A stretch of 36,792 nucleotides of DNA. Origin: Streptomyces malaysiensis subsp. samsunensis. GTDB lineage: Bacteria; Actinomycetota; Actinomycetes; Streptomycetales; Streptomycetaceae. How positions within the stretch are numbered: the first letter of the stretch is position 1; each line of letters starts with the position of its first letter. The translations under genes and the position numbers were made by a program. Shown piece by piece: positions 8,017 to 16,008 of this stretch. The notes under the pieces are model-generated. The model was not told the DNA's origin and made no database searches. It saw only the letters and a program-made list of their open reading frames with translations. The DNA lies in assembly GCF_024519315.1 (NCBI RefSeq), contig NZ_JANIIC010000082.1:1-36792 (forward strand). Reading direction: 5' to 3'.

Positions 8017-9045
8017 ATGCGACCGAACGCCAGGCGCACCACTTTGGCGGACATCGCCCAAGCGGCTGGGGTCTCCGTCGCGACCGTGTCCAAAGTGGTC
8101 AACGGCCGCGGCGACGTGGCGCCGCGGACCCGCGCCCGGGTGCAGGAACTGCTGCATCAGCACCGCTACCTCGCGCCCGTGTTCCGCCACACCGAGGCCA
8201 TCGAAAGCCCCACCATCGAGGTGCAGTTCCAGGGCGGCCTCAAGTCGTACGTGGCCGAGGCCCTGGAAGGCATCGTCGACTCCGCAGCCGAATCGGGGGC
8301 CTCGGTGGTGATCAGCAAGGCGTCCCGCGCCCCACACTGGGCGCGGGACCTGGTCTCAGCCGGGCGCCACGCCGTCATCGCGGTCACCAGCGTGTACACC
8401 ACAGCGCACCTGAACGAACTGGCCCGGGCCGGGCTGCCGCTGGTTGTGCTGGACCCACTGCACCTGCCGGACAGCCGGGTCAACAGCGTCGGGGCGACCA
8501 ACTTCGCCGGCGGCCTGGCCGCGACCCAGCACCTGCTCTTCCTGGGCCACCGCCGCGTCGCCTATCTCGGCGGGCCGACCATGGCCGTATGCAACCAGGC
8601 ACGCATGCACGGCTACCGCGCCGCCATGGAGGCGGAAGGAGCGCAGGTACCCGACGCCTACGTCCAGCCCGGAGAATTCACGTACGAGACCGGGTTGCTC
8701 GGCGCCGCGGCGCTCCTGGACCTACCTGAGCCACCGACGGCGATCTTCGCCGGCAACGACGAGATCGCCCTCGGTGTCATCGAGACCGCCCGCGCCCGAG
8801 GCCTGCGCATCCCCGAAGACCTGAGCGTGGTCGGCTTCGACGACACAAGCCTCGCCCAGATGGCCTCACCACCACTGACCACCGTGCGCCAGCCGCTACG
8901 GGAGATGGGCGGTGCCGCCCTGCGCACCGCCCTCCGACTGGCCAACGGCGAAAAAGTCGAGTCCCACCACATCGAACTCGCCACCGAACTCGTGGTGCGC
9001 GCCTCCACGGCGCCGCCCCGCGAAGAGACGTCGGCGCGGAGGTAA
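8017..9045 (+). CDS. LacI-family transcriptional regulator of the divergent sugar operon
   Basis: This 342-aa repressor has an N-terminal LacI helix-turn-helix (TLADIAQAAGVSVATVSKVV then NGRGDV, residues 9-35) and a periplasmic-binding-protein-like effector domain ending in FDDTSLAQMASPPLTTVRQP, the normal LacI/GalR C-terminal block. ATG 8017 is chosen because GGGAGGAACCG precedes it; an in-frame ATG at 7942 would add 25 unrelated residues. It is divergent from the sugar transporter/GH3 operon, with two palindromes between them, the same arrangement as bxlR-bxlEFGA. The effector is probably a xylo- or other beta-linked oligosaccharide (inference). Confidence 0.9.
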   Translation: MRPNARRTTLADIAQAAGVSVATVSKVVNGRGDVAPRTRARVQELLHQHRYLAPVFRHTEAIESPTIEVQFQGGLKSYVAEALEGIVDSAAESGASVVISKASRAPHWARDLVSAGRHAVIAVTSVYTTAHLNELARAGLPLVVLDPLHLPDSRVNSVGATNFAGGLAATQHLLFLGHRRVAYLGGPTMAVCNQARMHGYRAAMEAEGAQVPDAYVQPGEFTYETGLLGAAALLDLPEPPTAIFAGNDEIALGVIETARARGLRIPEDLSVVGFDDTSLAQMASPPLTTVRQPLREMGGAALRTALRLANGEKVESHHIELATELVVRASTAPPREETSARR

Positions 9046-9062
9046 TCGCAGGCGTAGCAACG

Positions 9063-9279
9063 GTGCTGCTGGTGACGCTCACCGCATTCGCCACTGCGTG
9101 TTCCAGTTCAGGACCGGGCAGGAGCGCGTTGGATCGTCGGCGTCGTCCCGACACTGAAGACAATATTTCGGCTGAACAAGGCGTTCGTGTGGTTCGACAT
9201 CGGCAAGGAACGCCACTGGCGGATCAACTCCTCGGCGTCGTCGCTTGCGTCCTACGCGCGCATGGCGAAAGACCGTATC
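9063..9279 (+). pseudogene. Lipoprotein leader joined to an unrecognised coding fragment
   Basis: A GTG at 9063 opens VLLVTLTAFATACSSSGPGR, a good lipoprotein signal with a Cys after ATA, as found at the start of ABC binding proteins. The frame then loses sense. In a second frame the DNA from about 9128 reads WIVGVVPTLKTIFRLNKAFV followed by WFDIGKERHWRINSSASSLA and SYARMAKDR, which looks like true coding sequence, but I do not recognise the family. It runs into the 3' end of the antisense LacI remnant. I read this as two gene fragments brought together by deletion. Confidence 0.35.
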
Positions 9280-9961
9280 TCAATCCATGATCTCCCCCGA
9301 GGGCGGTCTATCCGCCGTGAACCCCGCGACCCTGGCTGTTCGCAGCCAGCCGACGACGCCGGCGGGAACCAGTCGGCCTGCCTCGCGCAACGCTCGCAGC
9401 GCTCCCGCGCCCATGTTGTCGTTGGCGGCGAACACCCCGTCCACGTCGGGGTGTTCGCCAGCAGCGGGGCCATGGCGGCGGCTCCGCTGGGCTCGATGGA
9501 GTCCCCCTCCTGCGGCGGAATCGGATCAAGGCCGGCCGCCGGCATGGCGTCCCGGTAGCCGCGTTACCGGGCGCGTCCGACCTCGGTGTCCAGACGCCCG
9601 CAGATCGCGGCAGGAGCTCCCCCACCCGCGTACGGCTCCGGTCGGAAGCGGCAAGGCACAGCATCAGGTGCAGGTCGGCCTCCTCCAGAGCGGCCGACGC
9701 TCCCACGATCACCTGGGCGAAGGACGGATCCGCGAAGATCGACGGATCCTCTCCCGAGACGACCAGGCCAGCGGCTCCCGTCTGGCGGGTGGCCTGAGCG
9801 CGGGCGGTCGGATTGGGTACGTAACCGAGTTGCCCGACGGCCCGCCCGACCGCCTCGCGTTTGGCGCGGCTGACGTGCGGTGCATTGTTGATCACGCGGG
9901 AGGTCACGGAACGGGAGACGCCGGCGAGTTCGGTCGCCTCGAAGGTTGGGAGCGCTTCCAA
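9280..9961 (-). pseudogene. Decayed LacI-family regulator next to the cellulase
   Basis: The N-terminus is clear: ELAGVSRSVTSRVINNAPHV, SRAKREAVGRAVGQLGYVPN, then GAAGLVVSGEDPSIFADPSF, a LacI/CebR-type DNA-binding domain and the start of the sensor domain. After about residue 100 the frame breaks and a block is missing. Later pieces survive in other frames (AAGLDPIPPQEGDSIEPSGA; then the FAANDNMGAGALRALREAG type sequence), and a shortened end reads VAGFTADRPPSGEIMD. About 225 codons remain of the usual 330-350. The frame opens at a TTG directly behind a TAA, without a ribosome site, and that start lies inside a CebR-like box. It cannot make a working repressor. Confidence 0.8.
9947..9960. promoter_or_regulatory. 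CebR-like box A
   Basis: TGGGAGCGCTTCCA has one mismatch to the known Streptomyces cellulose-utilisation operator TGGGAGCGCTCCCA. With its flanks it is a 16-bp near-palindrome. It sits at the very start of the decayed LacI gene, which is where an autoregulatory site would be expected. Confidence 0.65.
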
Positions 9962-10079
9962 TTATGAGACTGTAGAGCCTTGTTCCCGCTCCGTGAAGGG
10001 CGAGTTGTACGGCGACCCTTGACAGCTTGACCAGCCCGCAACACGATACGGGCCACACCTCACGTGCTCTCAGCGTCGT

Positions 10080-10093
10080 TGGGAGCGCCTCCA
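10080..10093. promoter_or_regulatory. CebR-like box B (degenerate)
   Basis: TGGGAGCGCCTCCA has two mismatches to TGGGAGCGCTCCCA and lies 1 nt from the perfect box C, giving a tandem pair upstream of the GH6 cellulase. Confidence 0.5.
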
Positions 10094-10094
10094 G

Positions 10095-10108
10095 TGGGAG
10101 CGCTCCCA
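10095..10108. promoter_or_regulatory. CebR box C (perfect) upstream of the cellulase
   Basis: TGGGAGCGCTCCCA is an exact match to the CebR operator that silences cellulolytic genes in Streptomyces until cello-oligosaccharides are present (family knowledge). It is 147 bp before the cellulase ATG. The regulator that reads it is probably a CebR encoded elsewhere, because the adjacent LacI gene is decayed. Confidence 0.85.
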
Positions 10109-10255
10109 ATACTCGTTGCCGACCTTCGGCCCCGTCATCCCTGCCGGAGAGTCGCCGGCACAAGAGGGCCTCGTACCACCGCACTTCCTCAGCGTGTCGC
10201 TCGCTCGTGACCGAGAGCATGCGGCACACCCCTGTCAGGAAACCGAGGTACCGTC

Positions 10256-11221
10256 ATGCGCCACAGACTCCGTGCCCTGCTGGCCGCGCTCTTCGCGCTG
10301 CCGCTGGCGCTCGCCATCGCGCCGTCCGCCCACGCGGCCGACCCGACCACCATGACCAACGGGTTCTATGTGGACCCCGACTCCAGCGCGAAGAGGTGGG
10401 TCGCCGCCAATCCCGGCGACGGCCGGGCGTCCGCGATCAACGCCTCCATCGCCAATACCCCCATGGCCCACTGGTTCGGCTCCTGGAGCGGCACCATCGG
10501 CACCGCCACCGGCGCGTACGCGGGCGCCGCGGACCAGGGGGACAAACTGCCCATCCTCGTGGCCTACAACATATACAACCGCGACTACTGCGGCGGGCAC
10601 TCCGCGGGCGGGGCCGCTTCGCCGTCCGCCTACGCGACCTGGATCGCCCAGTTCGCGGGCGGGATCACCAACCGTCCGGCTGGCGTCATCCTCGAACCGG
10701 ACTCCCTCGGGGACTACGGTTGCATGACCCAGGCCCAGATCGACGAACGCGAGGGCATGCTCACCGATGCCCTCGCCCAGTTCAGCCGCCAGGCCCCCAA
10801 CACCTGGGTCTACCTCGACGCCGGCAACCCGGGCTGGGCGGACCCGGCGACCATGGCCCGGCGCCTCCACGAAGCCGGCCTCCGACAGGCCCACGGCTTC
10901 TCCCTCAACGTCTCCAACTACTTCACCACGAACGAGAACACCGCCTACGGCAACGCCGTCACCAGCGAACTCAACGCCCGCTACGGCTACACCAAGCCGT
11001 TCGTCGTGGACACCAGCCGCAACGGCAACGGCTCCAACGGCCAGTGGTGCAACCCCTCGGGCCGCCGCATCGGCACCCCCACCCATCTGGGCGGAGGCGC
11101 CGAGATGCTTTTGTGGATCAAGACCCCGGGCGAGTCCGATGGCAACTGCGGCGTCGGAGCCGGCTCCTCGGCCGGACAATTCCTCCCCGAGGCCGCCTAC
11201 AAGATGGTCTACGGCTACTGA
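10256..11221 (+). CDS. Secreted GH6 endoglucanase (cellulase), catalytic domain only
   Basis: This 321-aa enzyme starts with a Sec signal (residues 1-28, cut after SAHA). The mature part is a single GH6 domain. Visible hallmarks are YNIYNRDYCGGHSAGG (Asp110), the proton-donor block ILEPDSLGDYGC (Asp149), YLDAGNPGWADP, FVVDTSRNGNG, QWCNPSGRRIG and LLWIKTPGESDG. It cleaves beta-1,4-glucan outside the cell. There is no CBM2 or linker, which many Streptomyces GH6 enzymes carry, so binding to crystalline cellulose would be weak. GAGG lies about 8 nt before the ATG. It is monocistronic with CebR boxes upstream and a stem-loop 10 nt after the stop. Confidence 0.93.
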   Translation: MRHRLRALLAALFALPLALAIAPSAHAADPTTMTNGFYVDPDSSAKRWVAANPGDGRASAINASIANTPMAHWFGSWSGTIGTATGAYAGAADQGDKLPILVAYNIYNRDYCGGHSAGGAASPSAYATWIAQFAGGITNRPAGVILEPDSLGDYGCMTQAQIDEREGMLTDALAQFSRQAPNTWVYLDAGNPGWADPATMARRLHEAGLRQAHGFSLNVSNYFTTNENTAYGNAVTSELNARYGYTKPFVVDTSRNGNGSNGQWCNPSGRRIGTPTHLGGGAEMLLWIKTPGESDGNCGVGAGSSAGQFLPEAAYKMVYGY

Positions 11222-11230
11222 TCCAGGACT

Positions 11231-11271
11231 CCCGTGGCCTGGTTCACCCCGTCCCGTGACCGGGCCACGGG
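11231..11271 (+). terminator. Stem-loop after the cellulase
   Basis: CCCGTGGCC (11231-11239) pairs with GGCCACGGG (11263-11271) in a perfect 9-bp stem. Inside, GGTTCAC and GTGACC can extend the helix imperfectly. The stem begins 10 nt after the TGA. No U-run follows. Confidence 0.65.
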
Positions 11272-12305
11272 CACCGGCGGAAGGCGAACTCTCCGCCCCC
11301 GAACTCGCGGGGCAACTGTCCGGTGCCGCCGGTGCCTTCAACGGCCGTAGCAGGCGGGACCGGCCCGCGGTGGCCGCAGACGGTGGCACAGCCGCGCGGC
11401 GGACAGCCACCCAGCTCGACCGCGATCGACCGCCCAGTTCGTCAGCCCCACGCTCGACCGGTGGTGCCGTTCGGTCGGTCCGCCGGCACCGAACACGGCA
11501 GAACCCCACCACCGAGCCGGACTCACGCTCGACACCACCACCCGGCCGCGCGGCCCGGAACCGGCCACCGGACGACCCGGATCGGCCGACGAGCACCGTG
11601 CCGGCCACGAGCGCCATCCCCGGTGCGGATTTCGGTACAGGCCACACTCACCGCACGCCCCTCCCATCAGCGCCCCCGCCGATCCGCCCACTCACCCAAG
11701 GCTCGTGGGCGTTTCGTACGGCGCGCAAGGCTGCCCCACAGGCGGGGAGTCGCTTTCGGACAAGGCAGACATTCGCTGAACCTTGTCCGGCGACCACCCG
11801 GCTTCCTCGGCCCGGCCCTCGAGCACGGAGGCGATCCTCCGCCCAGCCCGGTCATCCGATGGACGTGACATGCGGCGTTTCCCCGACAAAGCCCCGCGGG
11901 ACATTCCGGCGTCGCCCGCGAATCCTGCGAGAGGTATTGACGCCGTTCACCGGTCCCCTACCATCCAGGTTGCCCGATACTTCGACCCTTGTTCGATATC
12001 GCGAACACATCGCCGTTGCTCCACGCTCCACTCGCACAGCAGGACGCCTCCGGGCCACGCCCACCGGAACGGTCGAGCCGCAAGGAGTACGCCGCATGTG
12101 CATATGCCATGGCCGCACCAGTCTTCCCATCGTCACGCACGAGCTGCCGCCACCGGCGCGTCAGAAGGTCTTGCCGGACCGAGAAGCCGCGAGGGGCCGA
12201 CCCTGTGGCCACGGAACGCTACGAACCGCACGCACCACATCGACAGTCCGGGCAGCCTCTGACGGGGCCGACCGGAACCGCTTACTCAAGAATCAAGAGG
12301 TCCTC
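11272..12305. other. About 1 kb without a supported gene; promoter for the next gene
   Basis: The long plus-strand open frame that crosses this stretch is an antisense/alternate-frame artefact of high GC: it has Arg/Pro/Thr-rich low-complexity translation and overlaps the cellulase. No protein family was recognised. From about 11940 the composition is less biased, with TTGACG (11937-11942), a 16-nt spacer and TACCAT (11959-11964), a reasonable sigma-70-type promoter about 340 nt before the chimeric gene. No operator of the other types in this window was found. Confidence 0.4.
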
Positions 12306-13322
12306 ATGCGCGGAGGAAGTTTCAACCGCAAACGTCTGTCTGTGATGCTCGGCGCCTCGGTGGCCACCCTGGCCTCGTTGGCGGCGACGCTCGTCGCCAA
12401 TCCGGCTCAGGCGGCCACCAGCGCGTGTTCTCTCCCATCGACGTACCGGTGGACATCGACGGGCGGCTCGGGGAGCGCCCCGGGGAGGACGCGGCCGCGG
12501 GCGGGACACCCCGGTAAAGGGCGACTTCGCCGCCCCGACAGCTGGCGCGGCTATCTGGACGGCACGGACGCCATCGTTCATCTCCTCATGGACATGGACG
12601 ACTCCATCGGTCGCGACCGCCGGCTGTTCGCCGAACTCGTCTCCTCGCAGAAGCGACTGAGACGCCGTCACCACCCGGCCTACACGACCGGTATATCCGC
12701 CTACGGCCGCACGCGCCTGGCCCTCATGGACGAGAACAGCCCCGGCAACCCCGAAAGCCCTCTCGGCTTCCGTCTCCTGCTGGAAGAGGAACTCGCCGCC
12801 GGCACACTTGCCCACACCGTCGTACGCCCCGGCTTCGTATCCGGCGGTCCGGCCACCACCTCCCTGAGCGGGCAGTGGTTCGCCGCGGCCGAGGCCGGAG
12901 AACCCGTCTTTTACGGCGACACCTCCAAGCACTACAGCTGGGTCCATGTCGACGACCTCGCCGATGCCTACGTCCGCATCCTCGACAACCCGGCGGCGGT
13001 CGACGGCGAAGTGTTCGTCATCGCCGACGACCAGCGTCCGAGGGCCTTGGATGTGCAGCGTGTCGCGGTCCGTGCCGCCGGATGCACCGGTGAGATCACC
13101 TTGGAGCCCGCGGAGGCGGGCGGCATGATGCAGGTGGCCGCCGACCAGGACGAGCTCGTGTCCAGCGCCAAGGCCCATCGCCTCCTCGGCTGGCGCCCCC
13201 GCCATGCCTCCTTCACCGACAACCCCGAACAGCATTGCCGGGCGTGGAAGGCCGGTCGGAGGTGTCTGTCGAGCCGGTCCTCCTGGCACGAACCGGCGGT
13301 GGACCACGGACACCCGGCCTGA
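12306..13322 (+). CDS. Chimeric gene: GH62-type signal peptide and N-terminus fused in frame to a truncated SDR epimerase
   Basis: AAGAGG lies 5 nt before ATG 12306. Residues 1-36 are an export signal (RKRLSVMLGASVATLASLAA … NPAQA). They are followed by ATSACSLPSTYRWTSTGG, the mature N-terminus of GH62 alpha-L-arabinofuranosidases. Similarity stops near 12463. After about 25 filler residues the frame continues as an NAD-dependent epimerase: DSWRGYLDGTDAIVHLLMDM, YTTGISAYG, VVRPGFVSGG, YSWVHVDDLADAYVRILDNP and a full C-terminus. The SDR part lacks its first beta-alpha-beta unit with GxxGxxG, and no YxxxK is evident, so cofactor binding is unlikely. The 338-aa frame has no stop. It looks like a deletion fusion; activity is doubtful and export of a Rossmann domain would be odd. 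Confidence 0.75.
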   Translation: MRGGSFNRKRLSVMLGASVATLASLAATLVANPAQAATSACSLPSTYRWTSTGGSGSAPGRTRPRAGHPGKGRLRRPDSWRGYLDGTDAIVHLLMDMDDSIGRDRRLFAELVSSQKRLRRRHHPAYTTGISAYGRTRLALMDENSPGNPESPLGFRLLLEEELAAGTLAHTVVRPGFVSGGPATTSLSGQWFAAAEAGEPVFYGDTSKHYSWVHVDDLADAYVRILDNPAAVDGEVFVIADDQRPRALDVQRVAVRAAGCTGEITLEPAEAGGMMQVAADQDELVSSAKAHRLLGWRPRHASFTDNPEQHCRAWKAGRRCLSSRSSWHEPAVDHGHPA

Positions 13323-13332
13323 CCGCCGGGGC

Positions 13333-14448
13333 TCATCTGCCGAGCGTCTGGTACCGCTCCGCCAGTCGCGCCCCGCCCTCCTCCGTCAGGGAACCGTGCA
13401 GCCGCAGCCGCGCGATGCCCCCGTCGGGGTAGATGTCGATGCGGGCGTGTGTGGCGATGGCCGCCGTGCCGAGGACGAAGCGGTGGTTCGTATCGGGCTG
13501 GAGACGGGTGCGCGGCAGGACTTCGGCCCATTCCCCGTTCTCGCCGTTGCGTACCGACACCGAAGCCCACCCCGCGGCGTTCCCCTTCAGATACGCCGTG
13601 TCGATCTCGATCGCACGGATCTCGGACTGGGCGGCCAGCCGATAGCGGATCCAGTCGTGCCCCCGGTCCCGGCGGCGGCGGGTCTCCCAGCACTCGTGCA
13701 TCACCCGCGCCCGGCCCGGCTGAATGGAGTTCGTGGCGGGCGAGTAGAAGAGGTTCGACGCGTCCTCCGCCTGGCCGCCGTTCTCCAGGGCCACGACGTC
13801 GAAAGTGCCGAGCGCGGCGAGCCACGCGGGGTCCGGGACGACCTCGCCGTAGACCCTGAGGCGCGCGATGCCGCCGTCGGGGTGCTGGTTCACACGCAGG
13901 TGCGTGAAGCGCTGCTCGACGGACACGGCGAAGCCGTTGGCCGCGTGGCCGCCGACCGGAGTGCGGGGGACGAGCGTGGTCCACTTCACGTTGTCCGCGA
14001 GGAGTTCCTCCGGGGACGGGGTGCCGGGGAAGGACACGCCCTCGACCGACACGGCCTGGGGGTAGTTGCCGCGGAAGTGGGCCGTGTCGACCACGACGCC
14101 CCGCACGACGCCCGGGGCGCCGAGCCGGACCAGCGCCCAGTCGTGGTCCTCGGCCGTCGGCCACGGGTGGTCCGCCGAGGCACCGCGGCGCCTACGCGTC
14201 TCCCAGCCATCCATGATCTTGCCCTTGTGCCCGAAGTGCTCGGGGTCGAACTCGGGACGCCCGGGCACGAGGAGGTTCTCGCGCTGGGCGAAGAACTCGT
14301 CGTTGGCGGCGATGACTCCGGCACCCAGTCGACGGTCGGCGAGGTTGGCGTGGTGAGTGAAGGGGAAGTCGGCGGTGCGGTAGTCCGCGTAGGGATCACC
14401 GCCTCCGTAGGGGTTCGCGTCGCCGGTGAAAGTCGGTATCGCCGTCAC
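13333..14448 (-). CDS. alc: Allantoicase
   Basis: This 371-aa cytosolic enzyme hydrolyses allantoate to ureidoglycolate and urea. It contains two repeated allantoicase domains: ANDEFFAQRENLL with MDGWETRRRRG near the first (about 48-80) and the matching HECWETRRRRDRGHDW near 250 in the second. Each is followed by a paired block of the type FTHLRVNQHPDGGIARLRVY and ARIDIYPDGGIARLRLHG. The length fits the family. The start is GTG 14448, with only a weak ribosome site. It lies 51 nt after allantoinase on the same strand, so the two are probably one transcript driven from the allantoinase promoter. Its stop is 10 bp from the convergent chimeric gene. Confidence 0.93.
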   Translation of the reverse strand: MTAIPTFTGDANPYGGGDPYADYRTADFPFTHHANLADRRLGAGVIAANDEFFAQRENLLVPGRPEFDPEHFGHKGKIMDGWETRRRRGASADHPWPTAEDHDWALVRLGAPGVVRGVVVDTAHFRGNYPQAVSVEGVSFPGTPSPEELLADNVKWTTLVPRTPVGGHAANGFAVSVEQRFTHLRVNQHPDGGIARLRVYGEVVPDPAWLAALGTFDVVALENGGQAEDASNLFYSPATNSIQPGRARVMHECWETRRRRDRGHDWIRYRLAAQSEIRAIEIDTAYLKGNAAGWASVSVRNGENGEWAEVLPRTRLQPDTNHRFVLGTAAIATHARIDIYPDGGIARLRLHGSLTEEGGARLAERYQTLGR

Positions 14449-14499
14449 TGTGATCAGGTCTGCCTTTCGGTGTGGACCGCCGGAGGTGCGGAATGGGCA

Positions 14500-15840
14500 T
14501 CAGGAGGGCCGGGTGAGGAGTTGGCCCTTCGGTTCGGTGAACTCGCCGTCCGCGACGACGGGTTCGCCACGCAGCCAGGTGGATCTGACCACGCCGTACA
14601 GGGTCCTGCCGGCGTACGCCGTGACCCGGTTGCGGTGCTGGAGGGCCGCGGGGGTGACGGTGAACGTCTCGTCGGGGGCGAGCACGGCGAAGTCGGCGTC
14701 CCGGCCCGCCGCTATGGCACCCTTGCGTGCGTCCAGGCCCACCAGCCGTGCCGTAGCTGTCGACATCCAGCGGACCACGTCCTGGAGATCGTGGCCCCGC
14801 TTCCGCGCCTCGGTCCATACCGCCGACAGGCTGAGCTGGAGGCCGGAGATACCGCCCCAGGCGGTGGCGAAGTCGTCGGTCTTGAGGTCGGCCGTGGACG
14901 GGGAGTGGTCGGTGACCACACAGTCGATCGTGCCGTCGGCCAGCGCCTGCCAGAGCACATCCTGGTTGGCGGCCTCGCGGATGGGCGGGCAGCACTTGAA
15001 CTCGCTGGCGCCGTCCGGGACTTCCTCGGCCGTCAGCGTCAGGTAGTGCGGGCAGGTCTCCACCGTGATGGCCACGCCCTCCCGTCTGGCCCCGGCGATC
15101 AGCGGCAGCGCGTCGCTCGACGACAGGTGGAGCACGTGCACACGGACGCCATGCCGCCTCGCCCGTTCGATCAGGGTCGTGATGGCCGTGACTTCGGCGC
15201 CACGCGGGCGCGAGGCGAGGAAGTCGGCGTACTTCGGGCCGCCCTGCTGCGGAGCGGAGGCCAGATGGTGCGGGTCCTCTGCATGGACGATCAGCAGTCC
15301 GCCAAAGCGGGCGATCTCCATCATCGACCGGTCCAGTTGCTCCCTGTCGAGTGCCGGGAACTCGTCCACGCCCGACGGCGACAGGAACGCCTTGAAGCCG
15401 AAGACGCCCGCGTCGTGCAGCGGCCGCAGGTCCTTGACGTTGTCAGGGAGCGCGCCGCCCCAGAAGCCCACGTCTACATGTGCCCTGGCTGCGGCGACCT
15501 CCCGCTTCGTACGGAGGTGGTCGACGGTCGTTGTCGGCGGGAGGGAGTTGAGGGGCATGTCGACGAGGGTGGTGATGCCGCCGGCCGCCGCTGCGCGCGT
15601 CGCGGTCCAGAAGCCCTCCCACTCGGTGCGTCCCGGGTCGTTGACGTGCACATGAGTGTCGACCAGTCCGGGCAGCAGGACGTCGTCGCCGACATCCTCC
15701 AGCCGGGCTCCGGCCGGCACCTCGGCGTCGTGCGGGAGCACGTCCACGATCCGGCCGTCGGCCACGGTGACGGACGCGGGGCGCGTGCCGTCAGGGGTGA
15801 TGACGCGCGTTGAGCGCAGTACGAGCTGTACGTCGGGCAA
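14500..15840 (-). CDS. allB: Allantoinase
   Basis: This 446-aa zinc amidohydrolase opens the allantoin ring to allantoate. Visible metal ligands are His63 and His65 in VDTHVHVND, the carboxylated Lys150 in FGFKAFLSPSG, the His of LLIVHAED, the His of VHVLHLSSSDAL, and the Asp of VTDHSPS. The best start is TTG 15840, preceded by AGGAGGAGGGTCCA; an upstream in-frame ATG at 15873 would place the ribosome site inside the gene. An AllR-type box lies 58 nt upstream. It heads an operon with allantoicase. Confidence 0.94.
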   Translation of the reverse strand: MPDVQLVLRSTRVITPDGTRPASVTVADGRIVDVLPHDAEVPAGARLEDVGDDVLLPGLVDTHVHVNDPGRTEWEGFWTATRAAAAGGITTLVDMPLNSLPPTTTVDHLRTKREVAAARAHVDVGFWGGALPDNVKDLRPLHDAGVFGFKAFLSPSGVDEFPALDREQLDRSMMEIARFGGLLIVHAEDPHHLASAPQQGGPKYADFLASRPRGAEVTAITTLIERARRHGVRVHVLHLSSSDALPLIAGARREGVAITVETCPHYLTLTAEEVPDGASEFKCCPPIREAANQDVLWQALADGTIDCVVTDHSPSTADLKTDDFATAWGGISGLQLSLSAVWTEARKRGHDLQDVVRWMSTATARLVGLDARKGAIAAGRDADFAVLAPDETFTVTPAALQHRNRVTAYAGRTLYGVVRSTWLRGEPVVADGEFTEPKGQLLTRPS

Positions 15841-15898
15841 TGGACCCTCCTCCTGTGCTGGTTCTCTGTTCACGGCCGCTCTTCACCCACCCCTGGAA

Positions 15899-15913
15899 TT
15901 TCGAAGAGCGGAA
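15899..15913. promoter_or_regulatory. AllR-type operator upstream of allantoinase
   Basis: TTTCGAAGAGCGGAA shares its 5-bp arms (TTTCG … CGGAA) with the sites around allR and the malic enzyme, but the central five bases differ. It starts 58 nt before the allantoinase TTG, a suitable place for repression. Confidence 0.6.
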
Positions 15914-16008
15914 AGACATCTTCATGGCCGGGTGCCGCGCGTCAGTACCTTCCCGGCCCACCGGGCCTCATCACAGCGGGCCGGACCCGGCCTCGCGCCC
16001 CACCTGCG

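Noticed and set aside
10767..13322. An 851-codon plus-strand open frame
   Set aside because: It overlaps the cellulase in another frame and its first 500 residues are low-complexity. Only the part from 12306 is real.
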